NCBI RefSeq assembly: GCF_003075045.1
Contig: NZ_QCZD01000003.1
Span: forward strand, 310,001-374,000
Direction: 5' to 3'
DNA: 64,000 nucleotides
Origin: Maribacter litoralis
GTDB lineage: Bacteria; Bacteroidota; Bacteroidia; Flavobacteriales; Flavobacteriaceae
The notes beneath the pieces were generated by a model that worked only from the letters and a program-made list of their open reading frames with translations, was not told where the DNA came from and searched no databases. Of this stretch, positions 18,719 to 28,887 are shown piece by piece (position 1 is the stretch's first letter; each line of letters starts with the position of its first letter). Position numbers and translations under genes: made by a program.

Positions 18719-21118
18719 TTACTCCGTTCGTAAACTTTTAACGGGGTTTGCCCTAGCTGCTTTTATGGCTTGGAAGCTTACGGTTAAAATGGTCACCAAC
18801 ATGGCGCCAAGCATGGCTATGGCAAAAATCCACCATTTAAGAATTACCCTATAAGGATATTCCTGTAACCAACCGTTCATTATAAAATAGGCGATAGGCA
18901 CGGCAATAAAACAAGAGATGACCACCAGTTTTAAAAAATCTTTGGAAAGCATGTTCCATACATTGAAAATAGATGCCCCAAGCACTTTGCGCACTCCTAT
19001 TTCTTTCTTTCTTTGTTCTGCTACGAATGAGGTCAACCCGAATAATCCTAAACAACTAATTAATATGGCAAGTGCTGTAAACACGCCCGATAATGTACCA
19101 ATACGTTCTTCAGAAGCAAATTTTTCTCCATACTCACCATCTATAAAATCATATTCAAATGGTATATCCGGAAAGTGTTCCTTAAACACATTTTCTATGG
19201 TTGTAATATTCTGAGTTGCGCTTTGGTTCGGGTTTAATCGTAGGTTGTAATAACTGGCATTATCCTGCCTATCATACACATACACTCCTTGCTTTACCGG
19301 TTCATAAGGAGACTGGGTAATCATATCTTGTACTACACCTATAATTTTCAATGGCGGATTGGGGTCTTCCTCATCATCATCTCGTAAAAACTGCCCTATA
19401 GGGTTTTCCATTCCTAAATACTTCTTTGCAGTTTCATTGATGAGTATTCCTAAGGAATCCGAAGCAAAATCTCTTGAAAAATCACGCCCTTCAACTATTT
19501 TAAGATTCAATGATTTTGCATATTCCGGAGATACCTCTGTCCACGCTAAATCCTCTTGAAATCCTTCCGGTTTCCCGTCCCAAACAAATCCGCCACGGTT
19601 AGACCATATTCGGGTAGTAGGGCTACTCGAGGTCGACATTTCTACCACCGCTCCAGAACCTATAAATTCAGCTCGCATTAAATCATACTTACCCACAAAA
19701 TCCTGACTAAAAGTAGGTACTTGAATCAAACCTTCTTTATCATACCCCACCGGTCTATTTTTGGCATAATTTATCTGCTGCATGACGATGACAGTACCAA
19801 TGATAAAGGCTACGGATACCGTAAACTGCAATACCACCAATATTTTTCTGGGCAAGCCGGCATGTTTTCCGGTTTTAAAAGTGCCTTTAAGCACATCAAC
19901 AGGTTTAAAAGAAGAAAGGTATAATGCAGGATAACTACCTGCCAGCAATGCCGTAAACAGAATGAAAACAAGTGAAGCGCCCCAGAACAATCCGTTGCCC
20001 CAAGGAAATACAATTTCTTTTCTAGAAAGGTCGTTAAAGCCGTTCAACGATAAGAGTACCAATAAAATTGCCACAATAAATGCAAATAACACCACGATGA
20101 AGGATTCACTTAAAAACTGATAGATCAATTGCCCTCTTTGAGAACCAATAGATTTGCGAATACCTACTTCTTTACCACGTTTTTCTGACCGAGCCGTACT
20201 TAAGTTCATGAAATTGATACATGCCAATAACAACACAAATGCACCAATAATACCAAAGAGCCAAACATACTTTATACGCCCACCTTCTTGCTTTCCGTTT
20301 TCAAAACTGCTACGCAAATACCAGTCTTTCATAGGAAATAGAAATATCTGCGGATTAAACTGAGCCGTATCTTCGTTTAAATCTTTTTTTACGTTTTTAA
20401 TTCTATCCGTTACTTGTTCAATAGTAGTGTTGTCTGCCAACTCCACGAACATTTGAAAGGAGTTGTTTCCCCACGAATCCTCTGCGTTCTTAATCCACTC
20501 ATTAACTGCCAAATACTTTTTCCAAGGAATAATAAATTCTGTATCGTTAAAGGAATTATTTACCGGTATATCACTATAAACCGCGCTTACATTTAGCTTA
20601 TGCTCGTTGCTAACGGTTACTGTTTTACCTATTGGGTCTTCACTACCAAATAAAGCATCAGCAGTAGACTGGGACAACATTATAGAATTGATTTCCCTTA
20701 GTCCGTTTTTTTCTCCTTTTATGATGTTTAAGCCAAATAACTCAGGTCCCGCTTGTTGCATATAATTACCAGGCCTGGATATGCTTTTATCACCATATTT
20801 TAAGTAATGGTCATTGGTCCAAGAGCACATGATCAGGTGCTTAAAATTATCGCTATAACCATCTCTTAGCGCTTTTTCCAAAGGTCTAGGTATGGCAGGA
20901 CCCGTACCTGTTTCGCCATTAAAAGTTTGCGATTGAAATACTTGTGCTATACTATCCTTATTCTTAAAATAGCTGTTATACGTAAGTTCGTCTTGGATCC
21001 ACAGCCCTATGATTAATGTTACTGCCATTCCTAGGGCTAGACCTCCAACATTGATAATGGTATACCCTTTGTTTTTTAGAAGATTTCGCCAGGCTATTTT
21101 CAGATAGTTTTTAAACAT
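18719..21118 (-). CDS. MacB/FtsX-type permease 6
   Basis: The 799-residue permease has the same eight-helix, two-core-domain plan as its neighbours, with coupling motifs KEVGIRKSIGSQ and KEIGVRKVLGAS and the C-terminus NPVKSLRTE. The N-terminus MFKNYLKIAWRNLLKNKGY is closest to permease 3, suggesting one of the later duplications. It is the first gene behind the third internal sigma-54-like promoter (21189-21204) and its paired enhancer sites, so it probably heads a unit with permease 7 and ATPase 2. Its periplasmic core domains differ clearly from the other copies, which argues for a different cargo or partner contact. Confidence 0.92.
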   Translation of the reverse strand: MFKNYLKIAWRNLLKNKGYTIINVGGLALGMAVTLIIGLWIQDELTYNSYFKNKDSIAQVFQSQTFNGETGTGPAIPRPLEKALRDGYSDNFKHLIMCSWTNDHYLKYGDKSISRPGNYMQQAGPELFGLNIIKGEKNGLREINSIMLSQSTADALFGSEDPIGKTVTVSNEHKLNVSAVYSDIPVNNSFNDTEFIIPWKKYLAVNEWIKNAEDSWGNNSFQMFVELADNTTIEQVTDRIKNVKKDLNEDTAQFNPQIFLFPMKDWYLRSSFENGKQEGGRIKYVWLFGIIGAFVLLLACINFMNLSTARSEKRGKEVGIRKSIGSQRGQLIYQFLSESFIVVLFAFIVAILLVLLSLNGFNDLSRKEIVFPWGNGLFWGASLVFILFTALLAGSYPALYLSSFKPVDVLKGTFKTGKHAGLPRKILVVLQFTVSVAFIIGTVIVMQQINYAKNRPVGYDKEGLIQVPTFSQDFVGKYDLMRAEFIGSGAVVEMSTSSSPTTRIWSNRGGFVWDGKPEGFQEDLAWTEVSPEYAKSLNLKIVEGRDFSRDFASDSLGILINETAKKYLGMENPIGQFLRDDDEEDPNPPLKIIGVVQDMITQSPYEPVKQGVYVYDRQDNASYYNLRLNPNQSATQNITTIENVFKEHFPDIPFEYDFIDGEYGEKFASEERIGTLSGVFTALAILISCLGLFGLTSFVAEQRKKEIGVRKVLGASIFNVWNMLSKDFLKLVVISCFIAVPIAYFIMNGWLQEYPYRVILKWWIFAIAMLGAMLVTILTVSFQAIKAARANPVKSLRTE

Positions 21119-21188
21119 GATCGTTGGTTTTTGATTGATGTTTAGTTGGTACTAAACAGTGATTGTTGATTGATGACCATAAATTTAA

Positions 21189-21204
21189 ACCTAAATTCAT
21201 GCCA
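21189..21204 (-). promoter_or_regulatory. Sigma-54-like promoter P3
   Basis: The minus strand reads TGGCATGAATTTAGGT. The -24 element TGGCATG (21198-21204) fits the RpoN consensus. The -12 element is TAGGT instead of TTGCW, with the G in register. The predicted start is near 21179, about 60 nt before the permease 6 ATG. The nearly identical P2 sequence and its matching enhancer pair raise confidence. Confidence 0.6.
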
Positions 21205-21257
21205 CACTACTAATATATTGTTTATCAGTTGCTTACAATAAAACACATAAATTAATA

Positions 21258-21296
21258 TGTAAAATAATTTGACAACAGTTGTACAATATATTTACA
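21258..21296. promoter_or_regulatory. Paired activator sites (UAS) for P3
   Basis: There are two TGT-N11-ACA sites, TGTAAAATAATTTGACA (21258-21274) and TGTACAATATATTTACA (21280-21296), with centres 22 bp apart. They lie at about -87 and -109 from the predicted start, the usual range for NtrC-family activators. Spacing to the -24 element is identical to that of P2. Confidence 0.65.
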
Positions 21297-21370
21297 AAGA
21301 CTGCTTAAAAATGAGAATGTTACACCATTATTATCAAGGCAAAAACAAGTTTTGAACATTCATTTCAAAA

Positions 21371-23800
21371 TTACTCTGAGCGCAAGCTTTTTACGGGATT
21401 TGCAGCTGCTGATTTTAATGATTGCAGTCCCACGGTCAAAAATGTAATCACCATAACAAGTACACCACTTGCTAAAAACACCCACCACTTAATTTCAATA
21501 CGATACGTAAAACCCTCTAACCATCTAGAGATAAAATAATAGGCTATTGGTGATGCAAGAACAAAAGCAATGAGTACCAGTTTAATAAAGTCCTTCGTTA
21601 GTAATTTAACTACAGACTGTACACTTGCGCCCAATACTTTGCGTACACCTATTTCTTTTTTCTTTTGCTCTGCTACATATGAGATAAGTCCAAATAAGCC
21701 CAAACAGCTTATGAATATTGCCAAAATGGTAAATCCTACAGAGATAAACCCTAAACGCTTTTCTTCTTCGTATAACTTTTCTACTTCTTTATCTACAAAT
21801 CTATAATCAAATGGAATGTTACTTAATGTAGATTTCCATTGTTGTTCCAAACCTTGTACCAACTGACCATAGTTTTCGGTGTTTGCCTTAATAAACAGCC
21901 AATTAGGTTCGGTTTCCTTATGCAAGAACAAAGGTTGAATCTCTTCTTTTAACGAAGCAAAATGATAATTTTTTACCACACCTATAATTCGTAATTCGTC
22001 AATTTCATCGCCATAACTTTGCATCAAAGTGGCACTTAACGCGTTTTCAATATCAATATTAAAAGCTTTTAACGTAGCCTCGTTCACTATGATCTGGTCT
22101 ACGGTATCGGCAGCATTAAAATCCCTACCTTTCAACAATTCTATACCCATGGTGTTAAAATAGCCATCGCTAACACCATTACGTTTTACCACTGTTTTAT
22201 TTTCCTTATTTCCGCCAGGCAAGTAAAATCCGTTATCTGCTAATATAATTTCCGATGGCGAATAATTTCCACTTGACACTTGTAATACGCCCGGTACTTT
22301 TAAAAATGATGCTTTTAAAGATTCTATTTTATTAGATGATTCTTCGGTCCCTACCCGCAATGCTAAAAGGTTATCTTTTTTATAACCTAGGTCTTTGGTT
22401 TGGGCATATTTAAACTGTTGCCCTATAATAATTACCGTGCTTATTAAACATATAGAAATTACAAATTGAAATACTACCAAAGCTTTTCTAAACGTACCAC
22501 TACCGGATTGTAAAATAGCAGAACTTTTTAGTGCTCTTACCGGCTTTATAGAAGATAGAACAATAGCCGGATAAACACCGGAAGCCAACCCTGTAACTAC
22601 CCCTATTGCCAATAATAATACCAAAATCTGCCATTGATATAAGCTTGTATAGGTCAATGATTCTTGTGTTACTTCATTTACAAATGGCAAAAGCAATATA
22701 ACTATAGGTATACTGATCAACATGGCGAATATGGACAGTAACAAAGACTCTCCCAAAAACTGCCGCATTAATGCATTTTTACCTGCGCCAACTACTTTTC
22801 TAACCCCAATTTCACGCGCCCTTTTACTAGCCCTAGCCGTACTTAGATTTATAAAATTAATACATGCCACCAATTGTATAAAAAATGCCAAACTCAATAA
22901 AAAATAAAGGTAGGTACTATTAGATACACTGTCTAGCTGATTTTTTCTGCCATTGGAGTATAAGTGAATATCATTAACCTTTGTAAGCTCTAGCGTCTTA
23001 CTGCTCATACCGGCATCTTTTAAATCTTGCGCTCCTCTATCTTCCATAAATTGAGGCAATTTTCGTTGTAGACCTAAACCACTACCATTTGAGGTCAATT
23101 TCACATAACTGTACACAAAATTATTGGTTGCAAAGCTCTGAAAATTCTGTACAAAAGTTCCCATTCCCGGGGTACTCATGCTTACAATGTAACTAGGATT
23201 AAAATGCGTTTTATAAGCCTTTTCATCATAAACTCCTTTTACGGTAAGGGTTAACGCACTTTCTCCACTACCCCAAACCACAGTTTTGTCCAAAGGACTG
23301 GTTTTGCCGAATAACTTATCGGACAAGTATGATGACAGCATTACGGTATTGGGTTCATCTAAAGCTGTTTTCACATCACCTTCAAGTATTTTAAAATTGA
23401 ATACTTTGAAAAAAGTTGAGTCTGCCAAATAGACCCTTGGTTCATAATAAGCATCTTTGCTATTTGTCGCTCTTATTAGTGGACTGTAAAATGCATCGGT
23501 CAACACAACTCTGGTTGCTTCTTCTACCTCGGCAAAATCTTCTTTTAATGCAAATGCTATAGGTGGCGACGAGGTGGCGGAATCAAAAGATTCTTGACCA
23601 TCACGATCTATAATTGTCTCCACCCTATAAATTGATGACGCCTCGTTATGGTGCTGATCATAACCCAACTGCGCAAATACATATAACAATATTACTAAAC
23701 AGCTTACGGTACCCAGCGTAAGACCCAATAAGTTTATGATAGTTTGCTGCTTGTTCTTTATTAAATTACGCCAAGCTATTTTGATATAATTCTTTAACAT
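21371..23800 (-). CDS. MacB/FtsX-type permease 5
   Basis: This 809-residue doubled MacB/FtsX permease has coupling motifs REIGVRKVVGAG and KEIGVRKVLGAS and the C-terminus NPVKSLRSE. Hydrophobic helices lie at about 20-42, 300-320, 350-372, 390-412, 440-460 and three near the C-terminus. It follows permease 4 after 36 bp and is the last gene of the P2 unit; a 252-bp regulatory gap follows it. Periplasmic core domains are not obviously similar to those of other copies apart from scattered motifs such as VMLS and GKTSPLDKTV. Function by family: mechanotransmission in a tripartite exporter. Confidence 0.92.
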   Translation of the reverse strand: MLKNYIKIAWRNLIKNKQQTIINLLGLTLGTVSCLVILLYVFAQLGYDQHHNEASSIYRVETIIDRDGQESFDSATSSPPIAFALKEDFAEVEEATRVVLTDAFYSPLIRATNSKDAYYEPRVYLADSTFFKVFNFKILEGDVKTALDEPNTVMLSSYLSDKLFGKTSPLDKTVVWGSGESALTLTVKGVYDEKAYKTHFNPSYIVSMSTPGMGTFVQNFQSFATNNFVYSYVKLTSNGSGLGLQRKLPQFMEDRGAQDLKDAGMSSKTLELTKVNDIHLYSNGRKNQLDSVSNSTYLYFLLSLAFFIQLVACINFINLSTARASKRAREIGVRKVVGAGKNALMRQFLGESLLLSIFAMLISIPIVILLLPFVNEVTQESLTYTSLYQWQILVLLLAIGVVTGLASGVYPAIVLSSIKPVRALKSSAILQSGSGTFRKALVVFQFVISICLISTVIIIGQQFKYAQTKDLGYKKDNLLALRVGTEESSNKIESLKASFLKVPGVLQVSSGNYSPSEIILADNGFYLPGGNKENKTVVKRNGVSDGYFNTMGIELLKGRDFNAADTVDQIIVNEATLKAFNIDIENALSATLMQSYGDEIDELRIIGVVKNYHFASLKEEIQPLFLHKETEPNWLFIKANTENYGQLVQGLEQQWKSTLSNIPFDYRFVDKEVEKLYEEEKRLGFISVGFTILAIFISCLGLFGLISYVAEQKKKEIGVRKVLGASVQSVVKLLTKDFIKLVLIAFVLASPIAYYFISRWLEGFTYRIEIKWWVFLASGVLVMVITFLTVGLQSLKSAAANPVKSLRSE

Positions 23801-23836
23801 GATGTTCTTTTTGATTGATGAAGTTTGATGCTTTAC

Positions 23837-26269
23837 TTATTCTGACCGTAAACTCTTAACAGGATTTACAATTGCCGCCTTTATACTTTGGTAGCTTACC
23901 GTTACAATTGCTACGATAATGGCAAGAATAGCTGCCAGCAAGAATACGCCAATACCCATATCTATACGGTACGAGAAATCTTCAAGCCATTTATTCATGG
24001 CAAACCAGCCTATGGGTAGGGAGATTAAAATAGCCACCCCAACCAATTTTAGGAAGTCTACCGTAAGCCGGTAAGAAATTTGACTTACAGTAGCTCCCAA
24101 CACTTTTCTAACACCGATTTCTTTTGTTCGTTTTTCGGCATTAAAGGCAGCTAATCCAAATAATCCCAAACAAGCAATAAAAATGGACAGCATAGTAAAA
24201 ATGAAAAATATCTGACTCAGTTTTTGTTCCGCTTCATAGGTGGTGTTGAAGGCTTCATCCATAAAACGATAATCGAATGGTTGCCCTGGTGCCATAGCAT
24301 TCCATGTACTCTCAATAGCTGCAATATTGTTTGCATAATTACCACCGCTCATTCTTACCGCCATATTTTCTGCATCTGAGTTAAGATGCATTCCCAGTGC
24401 ACTAATATTGGTACGAAGTGTTTTATAATGAAAGTCTTTAACCACTCCAATTATGGTATAGTAAGTAGGGTTTTCCTGATCTATTTCCTCAGAAATCCGG
24501 ATACCTAAAGCTTCTTCTGCCGTAACATTTAGAATGGGTAATGTAGCTTCATTGATTATAATGGCTGTGGAATCCGATGCATAGGCTGGATTAAAATCGC
24601 GCCCGGCAACTATTTCCATTTCCATAGTTTTTAGGTAATCGGAATCTACCTCCCATTCTTGCATTTGAATGGCACTTTCTTGATCTCTGGCTCCTTCTTC
24701 AAAGAACGAACTATCTGAGCGCCAAGAAGGTGTTGGGTAGTAATTGCTTAATGTAGCGCTCTCTACATACCCCATGTTCGCAATCTGTTCTTTAAACGCC
24801 TTCGTCTTAGACCCCAATGCTCTCATTTCATTTATTAGCAATACTTGGTCTTTGGTAAAGCCCAAATCTTTATTCTGAATGTAATTCAATTGCTGAAATA
24901 CAACCAAGGTACTGATGATGAGAAATACCGAAATTGAAAATTGAAAGATTACCAAGGCATTACGTACCCTACCATTACCTACACTTTCTGCACTACTACC
25001 TTTTAAGGTTTTAACGGGAGTAAATCTTGACATGAAAAATGCAGGGTAACTGCCCGAAAATAATCCTAGTAAAAATGTTGCCCCTAATAACGCCAACCAG
25101 AACAAGGGCTGAGTAAACGGTATTGCAATTGATTTACCTGTGAAGCTATTGAAAAAAGGCAATGCTATCATTGATATTAATAACGCCGCTAACAAAGACA
25201 CAAAGGCTATTAAACCTGATTCGGTTAAAAATTGAAAAACCAGATTCATTTTATTGGAACCCAAAGTCTTCCTAACTCCAACTTCTTTGGCTCTCTTTAA
25301 CGAGTGTGCCGTAGACAAGTTCATAAAGTTTACACTTGCCAAAATGATCAAGAACAACCCAATAAATGAAAGAATATAAATATTCTGAATACTGCTTGTA
25401 GCACTCATTTCTGAGCTTTTATCCGAATGTAAATGAATATCGGTCAAGGGCATGGTATGGTACCGAATATAATTGCCCGATGCTGCAAACGACTCTGCCG
25501 TCATACCCGGAAAATATTTCTGTGCCCATGGTAACATGTAACGCTCTAACATGTCTTGCAAGGGTCCTTGAAAATCTTCTACCGATGCTCCAGGTATTAG
25601 TTTTATAAACGTAAAATAATTATTTCCACCCCAATTATCTTCTCTAGATGCTACGTTGCCCGCCATTGCCAAAAACACACTATAATCATTGAAATAGGAG
25701 TTTTTCGGCATATCTTCTATTACTCCGGTTACCGTATACGTATCTGTATTATCCAACAGTAGATTCTGACCAATGACATCTGTAGCACCAAAATGCTTTT
25801 CGGCTGCAGTTTTGGTCAACACTAAGGAGTTGGTACCCGTTAATGCTGTTTTTGCATTACCTGCAAGTAAGTCTATCCCAAAGAATTCAAACATGGTAGA
25901 ATCGGCATAAGTGATATGGTTTTCTTTGGCACTTCTGTTTCCACCTTCTTTTTTTACATACGCACTACCTACGGTTCTGAATCGAACAGTAGATTCTACT
26001 TGCGGATAATCTCTTTTTAAGGTTTCTGCCATTGGTGCGGCGGCTTCACCAGCTTTGATTTCCGCTCCACCAAATTTTATATCAGAATCTATGCGATAAA
26101 TTCTATCTGCATCGGCAAACATTTTATCATAACTAAGTTCGTCGTAGATATACAGCGATATAATTAATGCTCCAGCCATACCAATGGCTAATCCGAATGT
26201 ATTTAGAAAAGTGAAAAAGGCTTGCTTCTTTAAACTCCTCCAGGCGATTTTTAGATAGTTCTTAAACAT
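23837..26269 (-). CDS. MacB/FtsX-type permease 4
   Basis: This 810-residue doubled MacB/FtsX permease has coupling motifs KEVGVRKTLGSN and KEIGVRKVLGAT and the C-terminus NPVKSLRSE. The first periplasmic core contains the recurrent DSTMFEFFGIDLLAGN and DIHLHSDKSSEM stretches seen in variant form in permeases 1 and 2. It is the first gene after the second internal sigma-54-like promoter (26308-26323), with a predicted leader of about 30 nt. It is likely co-transcribed with permease 5. Substrate unknown. Confidence 0.92.
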   Translation of the reverse strand: MFKNYLKIAWRSLKKQAFFTFLNTFGLAIGMAGALIISLYIYDELSYDKMFADADRIYRIDSDIKFGGAEIKAGEAAAPMAETLKRDYPQVESTVRFRTVGSAYVKKEGGNRSAKENHITYADSTMFEFFGIDLLAGNAKTALTGTNSLVLTKTAAEKHFGATDVIGQNLLLDNTDTYTVTGVIEDMPKNSYFNDYSVFLAMAGNVASREDNWGGNNYFTFIKLIPGASVEDFQGPLQDMLERYMLPWAQKYFPGMTAESFAASGNYIRYHTMPLTDIHLHSDKSSEMSATSSIQNIYILSFIGLFLIILASVNFMNLSTAHSLKRAKEVGVRKTLGSNKMNLVFQFLTESGLIAFVSLLAALLISMIALPFFNSFTGKSIAIPFTQPLFWLALLGATFLLGLFSGSYPAFFMSRFTPVKTLKGSSAESVGNGRVRNALVIFQFSISVFLIISTLVVFQQLNYIQNKDLGFTKDQVLLINEMRALGSKTKAFKEQIANMGYVESATLSNYYPTPSWRSDSSFFEEGARDQESAIQMQEWEVDSDYLKTMEMEIVAGRDFNPAYASDSTAIIINEATLPILNVTAEEALGIRISEEIDQENPTYYTIIGVVKDFHYKTLRTNISALGMHLNSDAENMAVRMSGGNYANNIAAIESTWNAMAPGQPFDYRFMDEAFNTTYEAEQKLSQIFFIFTMLSIFIACLGLFGLAAFNAEKRTKEIGVRKVLGATVSQISYRLTVDFLKLVGVAILISLPIGWFAMNKWLEDFSYRIDMGIGVFLLAAILAIIVAIVTVSYQSIKAAIVNPVKSLRSE

Positions 26270-26307
26270 GGTTCTCGTTTTTTGGTGCTTGATTACGACT
26301 CATCAAA

Positions 26308-26323
26308 TTCTAATTTCATGCCA
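26308..26323 (-). promoter_or_regulatory. Sigma-54-like promoter P2
   Basis: The minus strand reads TGGCATGAAATTAGAA, with -24 element TGGCATG at 26317-26323 and -12 element TAGAA. It agrees with P3 in TGGCATGAA-W-TTAG. The predicted start is near 26298, 29 nt before the permease 4 ATG. Confidence 0.6.
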
Positions 26324-26376
26324 TTAATACAAATCATTGATTATCAGGTATTTATATGTAAAGATAAAATACTGAG

Positions 26377-26415
26377 TGTCAAATATTTGGACAAAATGTG
26401 TCTAAATTATTTACA
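26377..26415. promoter_or_regulatory. Paired activator sites (UAS) for P2
   Basis: TGTCAAATATTTGGACA (26377-26393) and TGTCTAAATTATTTACA (26399-26415) are both TGT-N11-ACA, with centres 22 bp apart, at about -87 and -109. The first differs from the distal P1 site at only two positions. Confidence 0.65.
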
Positions 26416-26423
26416 ATAAAGTT

Positions 26424-28823
26424 TTATTCCGTACGTAAACTTTTGATAGGATTCGCCCGTGCAGATTTAATGGCATGATAGCTTACTGTTATAATAGCAA
26501 CGGCAACCGCCATAATACCTGCCAAGGCAAACACCCACCAGTTGATTTCTACCTTGTAAGCATAAACATTCAACCAATTATCCATAGCGTACCATGCAAA
26601 TGGCGTTGCAATTACAATTGCAATGATCACCAACTTTATAAAGTCTTTTGACAATAATGTGACAATACTAGAAACTTCTGCTCCCAACACTTTTCGTATC
26701 CCTATTTCTTTGGTTCGCAACATGGCACTATACGTTGCCAAGCCAAATAAGCCCAAACATGCTATGAATATGGCTAAAAAAGAAAATAGGGTAAACAGCT
26801 TTTTAAATCTAAAATCTGCTTGGTACTGTTCATTAAAACTATCATCTAAAAAGCTGTACAAGAATGGTCTGTGTGGTGCTAAAGTTGCCCAATTTTCCTC
26901 AATATTGGCTATTGACCGCTGCATATCATCTGTCTTTACCTTTAAGGAAATATACCTTCCATATTGAGAGTAACGCATGGATAGCGGAGCTACTTCTTGA
27001 TGTAGGGATATGTAATTAAAATCTTTAACGACCCCTACAATGGTTCCTTCACGACCCCATTGCTGAAATTTTTTACCAATAATTTCAGAAGGGTCTGCAT
27101 AACCAAATGATTTTACTGCAGCTTCATTTACGACCATAGCACTTAGCGAATCTGAAACAAATTCCCTTGAGTACGCTCTGCCTGCCACTACCTCAATATT
27201 GTAATGCGGGATAAAATCAAAATCTATTTCATACAAAAATGGCTCAAAATGTTCCATACTGCCTTCAAATGTTTCTATCTCTGTTCCGGCAGCCGGAAAA
27301 TGACCTCCTGGCACTGTGCGCGAACTAGCTACAGATGTTACTTCTGGCAAACTTTTAAGTTCATTTTTTACGGTTTCTATCTTATCCAAAACTTCACCGT
27401 CCCAATTATAATCGATGACCAATTGTTGCTCATTGTCAAACCCAAGATTTTTGTTCAACATAAAACTTAGTTGAAAATAAACGATAACCGTACTTGCTAT
27501 CAATGCAATAGATAAACTGAATTGAAAAATTACTAGACCTTTACGTAAGTTCACCCCTTGCGGAGAGGAACTTATCAGTCCTTTTAAAACACTGGCGGGT
27601 TTGAATCCCGACAAAACTAAAGCAGGGTAGCTTCCCGCAAATAAACCGGTAATTATAGCCGTACCAAAATATAATGGCAACATATAAGAGCTAAAGATAT
27701 CATCTATTATAAACTGCTTACCTGTAATATTCGATAACCAAGGCATGCACACAAAAACAAGTAATAACCCTATGGAAGCAGATATTAAAACCATTACTAA
27801 GGATTCACCCAAAAATTGATAGACCAATCCTTTCTTATCGGCACCAATAACTTTTCTAACTCCTACTTCTTTGGCGCGTTCCATAGACCTTGCAGTCGCC
27901 AAATTCATAAAATTGATGCTGGCAATGACAAGTATAAATAAGCCTATAACACCAAAAATATAGATGTTGGGCAGGCTGCCAACTATACCAGGTTGGCGAA
28001 CAGCATCTGAATTCAAATAGGCATCCTTTAACGGTTCAAATGCTACATCATAGTAATATTCCTTTTCTTCCTCTGACCTGTGTTTATCTAAAAACACAGG
28101 CATTTTTGATTGAAAATTTTCAACATTAAAATTATTGTTTACCAAGAAATACGTATAAAAATCCACATATCCCCAAGACTCAAAAATATTTGGTCTTGTT
28201 TGGTAAAACGAACTCATAGAGAGTAAAACATCAAAATTAAAATGCGAGTTTTTGGGCACATCTTTCATGACACCGGTTACGGTATATTGCCCATCATTGG
28301 CTCTACCGCCAACACCTTCCATAACCTTACCCATTGGATCTTCATCACCAAAATACTTCTTGGCCGTACTTTCTGTCAACACCACAGAATATGGTGCTTC
28401 TAGAGCTGTTTTAGGATTCCCCGAAAGTAATGGCCAAGTAAAAACATTAAAGACCGAAGCATCCACATAGAAGCAATCACTCTCTTGAAAAGAATTAGAG
28501 TTGTATTCCAACAAAACATCCGACCTACCCGTAAACTGTACTTTTTCAATCACCTCAGAAAAATCTTCTTTTAGAGCAGGTCCTATAGGTGCATTTCCCC
28601 AAATCCACTTGTCTTTTACATCGCTCGATCCCATATGGTGTACCACTCTATAAATTTGATCGCCTTTAGTATGATACTTATCATAGGAAAGCTCCTTGTT
28701 AATGAACATTAAGATCATTAAAAAACAAGCCATGCCAATTGCAAGTCCGCCAATATTAATAATTGAATACCCTTTATTCTTAGTTAGGTTACGCCAAGCG
28801 ATTTTCATATAGTTTTTAAACAT
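26424..28823 (-). CDS. MacB/FtsX-type permease 3
   Basis: This 799-residue doubled permease starts MFKNYMKIAWRNLTKNKGY and has coupling motifs KEVGVRKVIGAD and KEIGIRKVLGAE and the C-terminus NPIKSLRTE. The N-terminus closely resembles permease 6. It is preceded by a 64-bp gap that contains a decayed CCTCTCCC...AAAGGAG element, and it is the last gene of the predicted P1 unit, followed by the P2 regulatory gap. Membrane topology is as for the others: one helix, core 1, three helices, one helix, core 2, three helices. Confidence 0.92.
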   Translation of the reverse strand: MFKNYMKIAWRNLTKNKGYSIINIGGLAIGMACFLMILMFINKELSYDKYHTKGDQIYRVVHHMGSSDVKDKWIWGNAPIGPALKEDFSEVIEKVQFTGRSDVLLEYNSNSFQESDCFYVDASVFNVFTWPLLSGNPKTALEAPYSVVLTESTAKKYFGDEDPMGKVMEGVGGRANDGQYTVTGVMKDVPKNSHFNFDVLLSMSSFYQTRPNIFESWGYVDFYTYFLVNNNFNVENFQSKMPVFLDKHRSEEEKEYYYDVAFEPLKDAYLNSDAVRQPGIVGSLPNIYIFGVIGLFILVIASINFMNLATARSMERAKEVGVRKVIGADKKGLVYQFLGESLVMVLISASIGLLLVFVCMPWLSNITGKQFIIDDIFSSYMLPLYFGTAIITGLFAGSYPALVLSGFKPASVLKGLISSSPQGVNLRKGLVIFQFSLSIALIASTVIVYFQLSFMLNKNLGFDNEQQLVIDYNWDGEVLDKIETVKNELKSLPEVTSVASSRTVPGGHFPAAGTEIETFEGSMEHFEPFLYEIDFDFIPHYNIEVVAGRAYSREFVSDSLSAMVVNEAAVKSFGYADPSEIIGKKFQQWGREGTIVGVVKDFNYISLHQEVAPLSMRYSQYGRYISLKVKTDDMQRSIANIEENWATLAPHRPFLYSFLDDSFNEQYQADFRFKKLFTLFSFLAIFIACLGLFGLATYSAMLRTKEIGIRKVLGAEVSSIVTLLSKDFIKLVIIAIVIATPFAWYAMDNWLNVYAYKVEINWWVFALAGIMAVAVAIITVSYHAIKSARANPIKSLRTE

Positions 28824-28887
28824 GATTCTCGTATTTTCCTCTCCCTATCTCTCTACAAAGGAGTGTAAGCGGATTGGTGATTATTAT

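Larger units (their letters stand above)
21119..21370. other. Regulatory gap between permeases 5 and 6
   Basis: 252 bp without a gene. It holds the third sigma-54-like promoter (21189-21204) and its two putative activator sites (21258-21296); the rest is AT-rich sequence without other recognisable features. Confidence 0.75.
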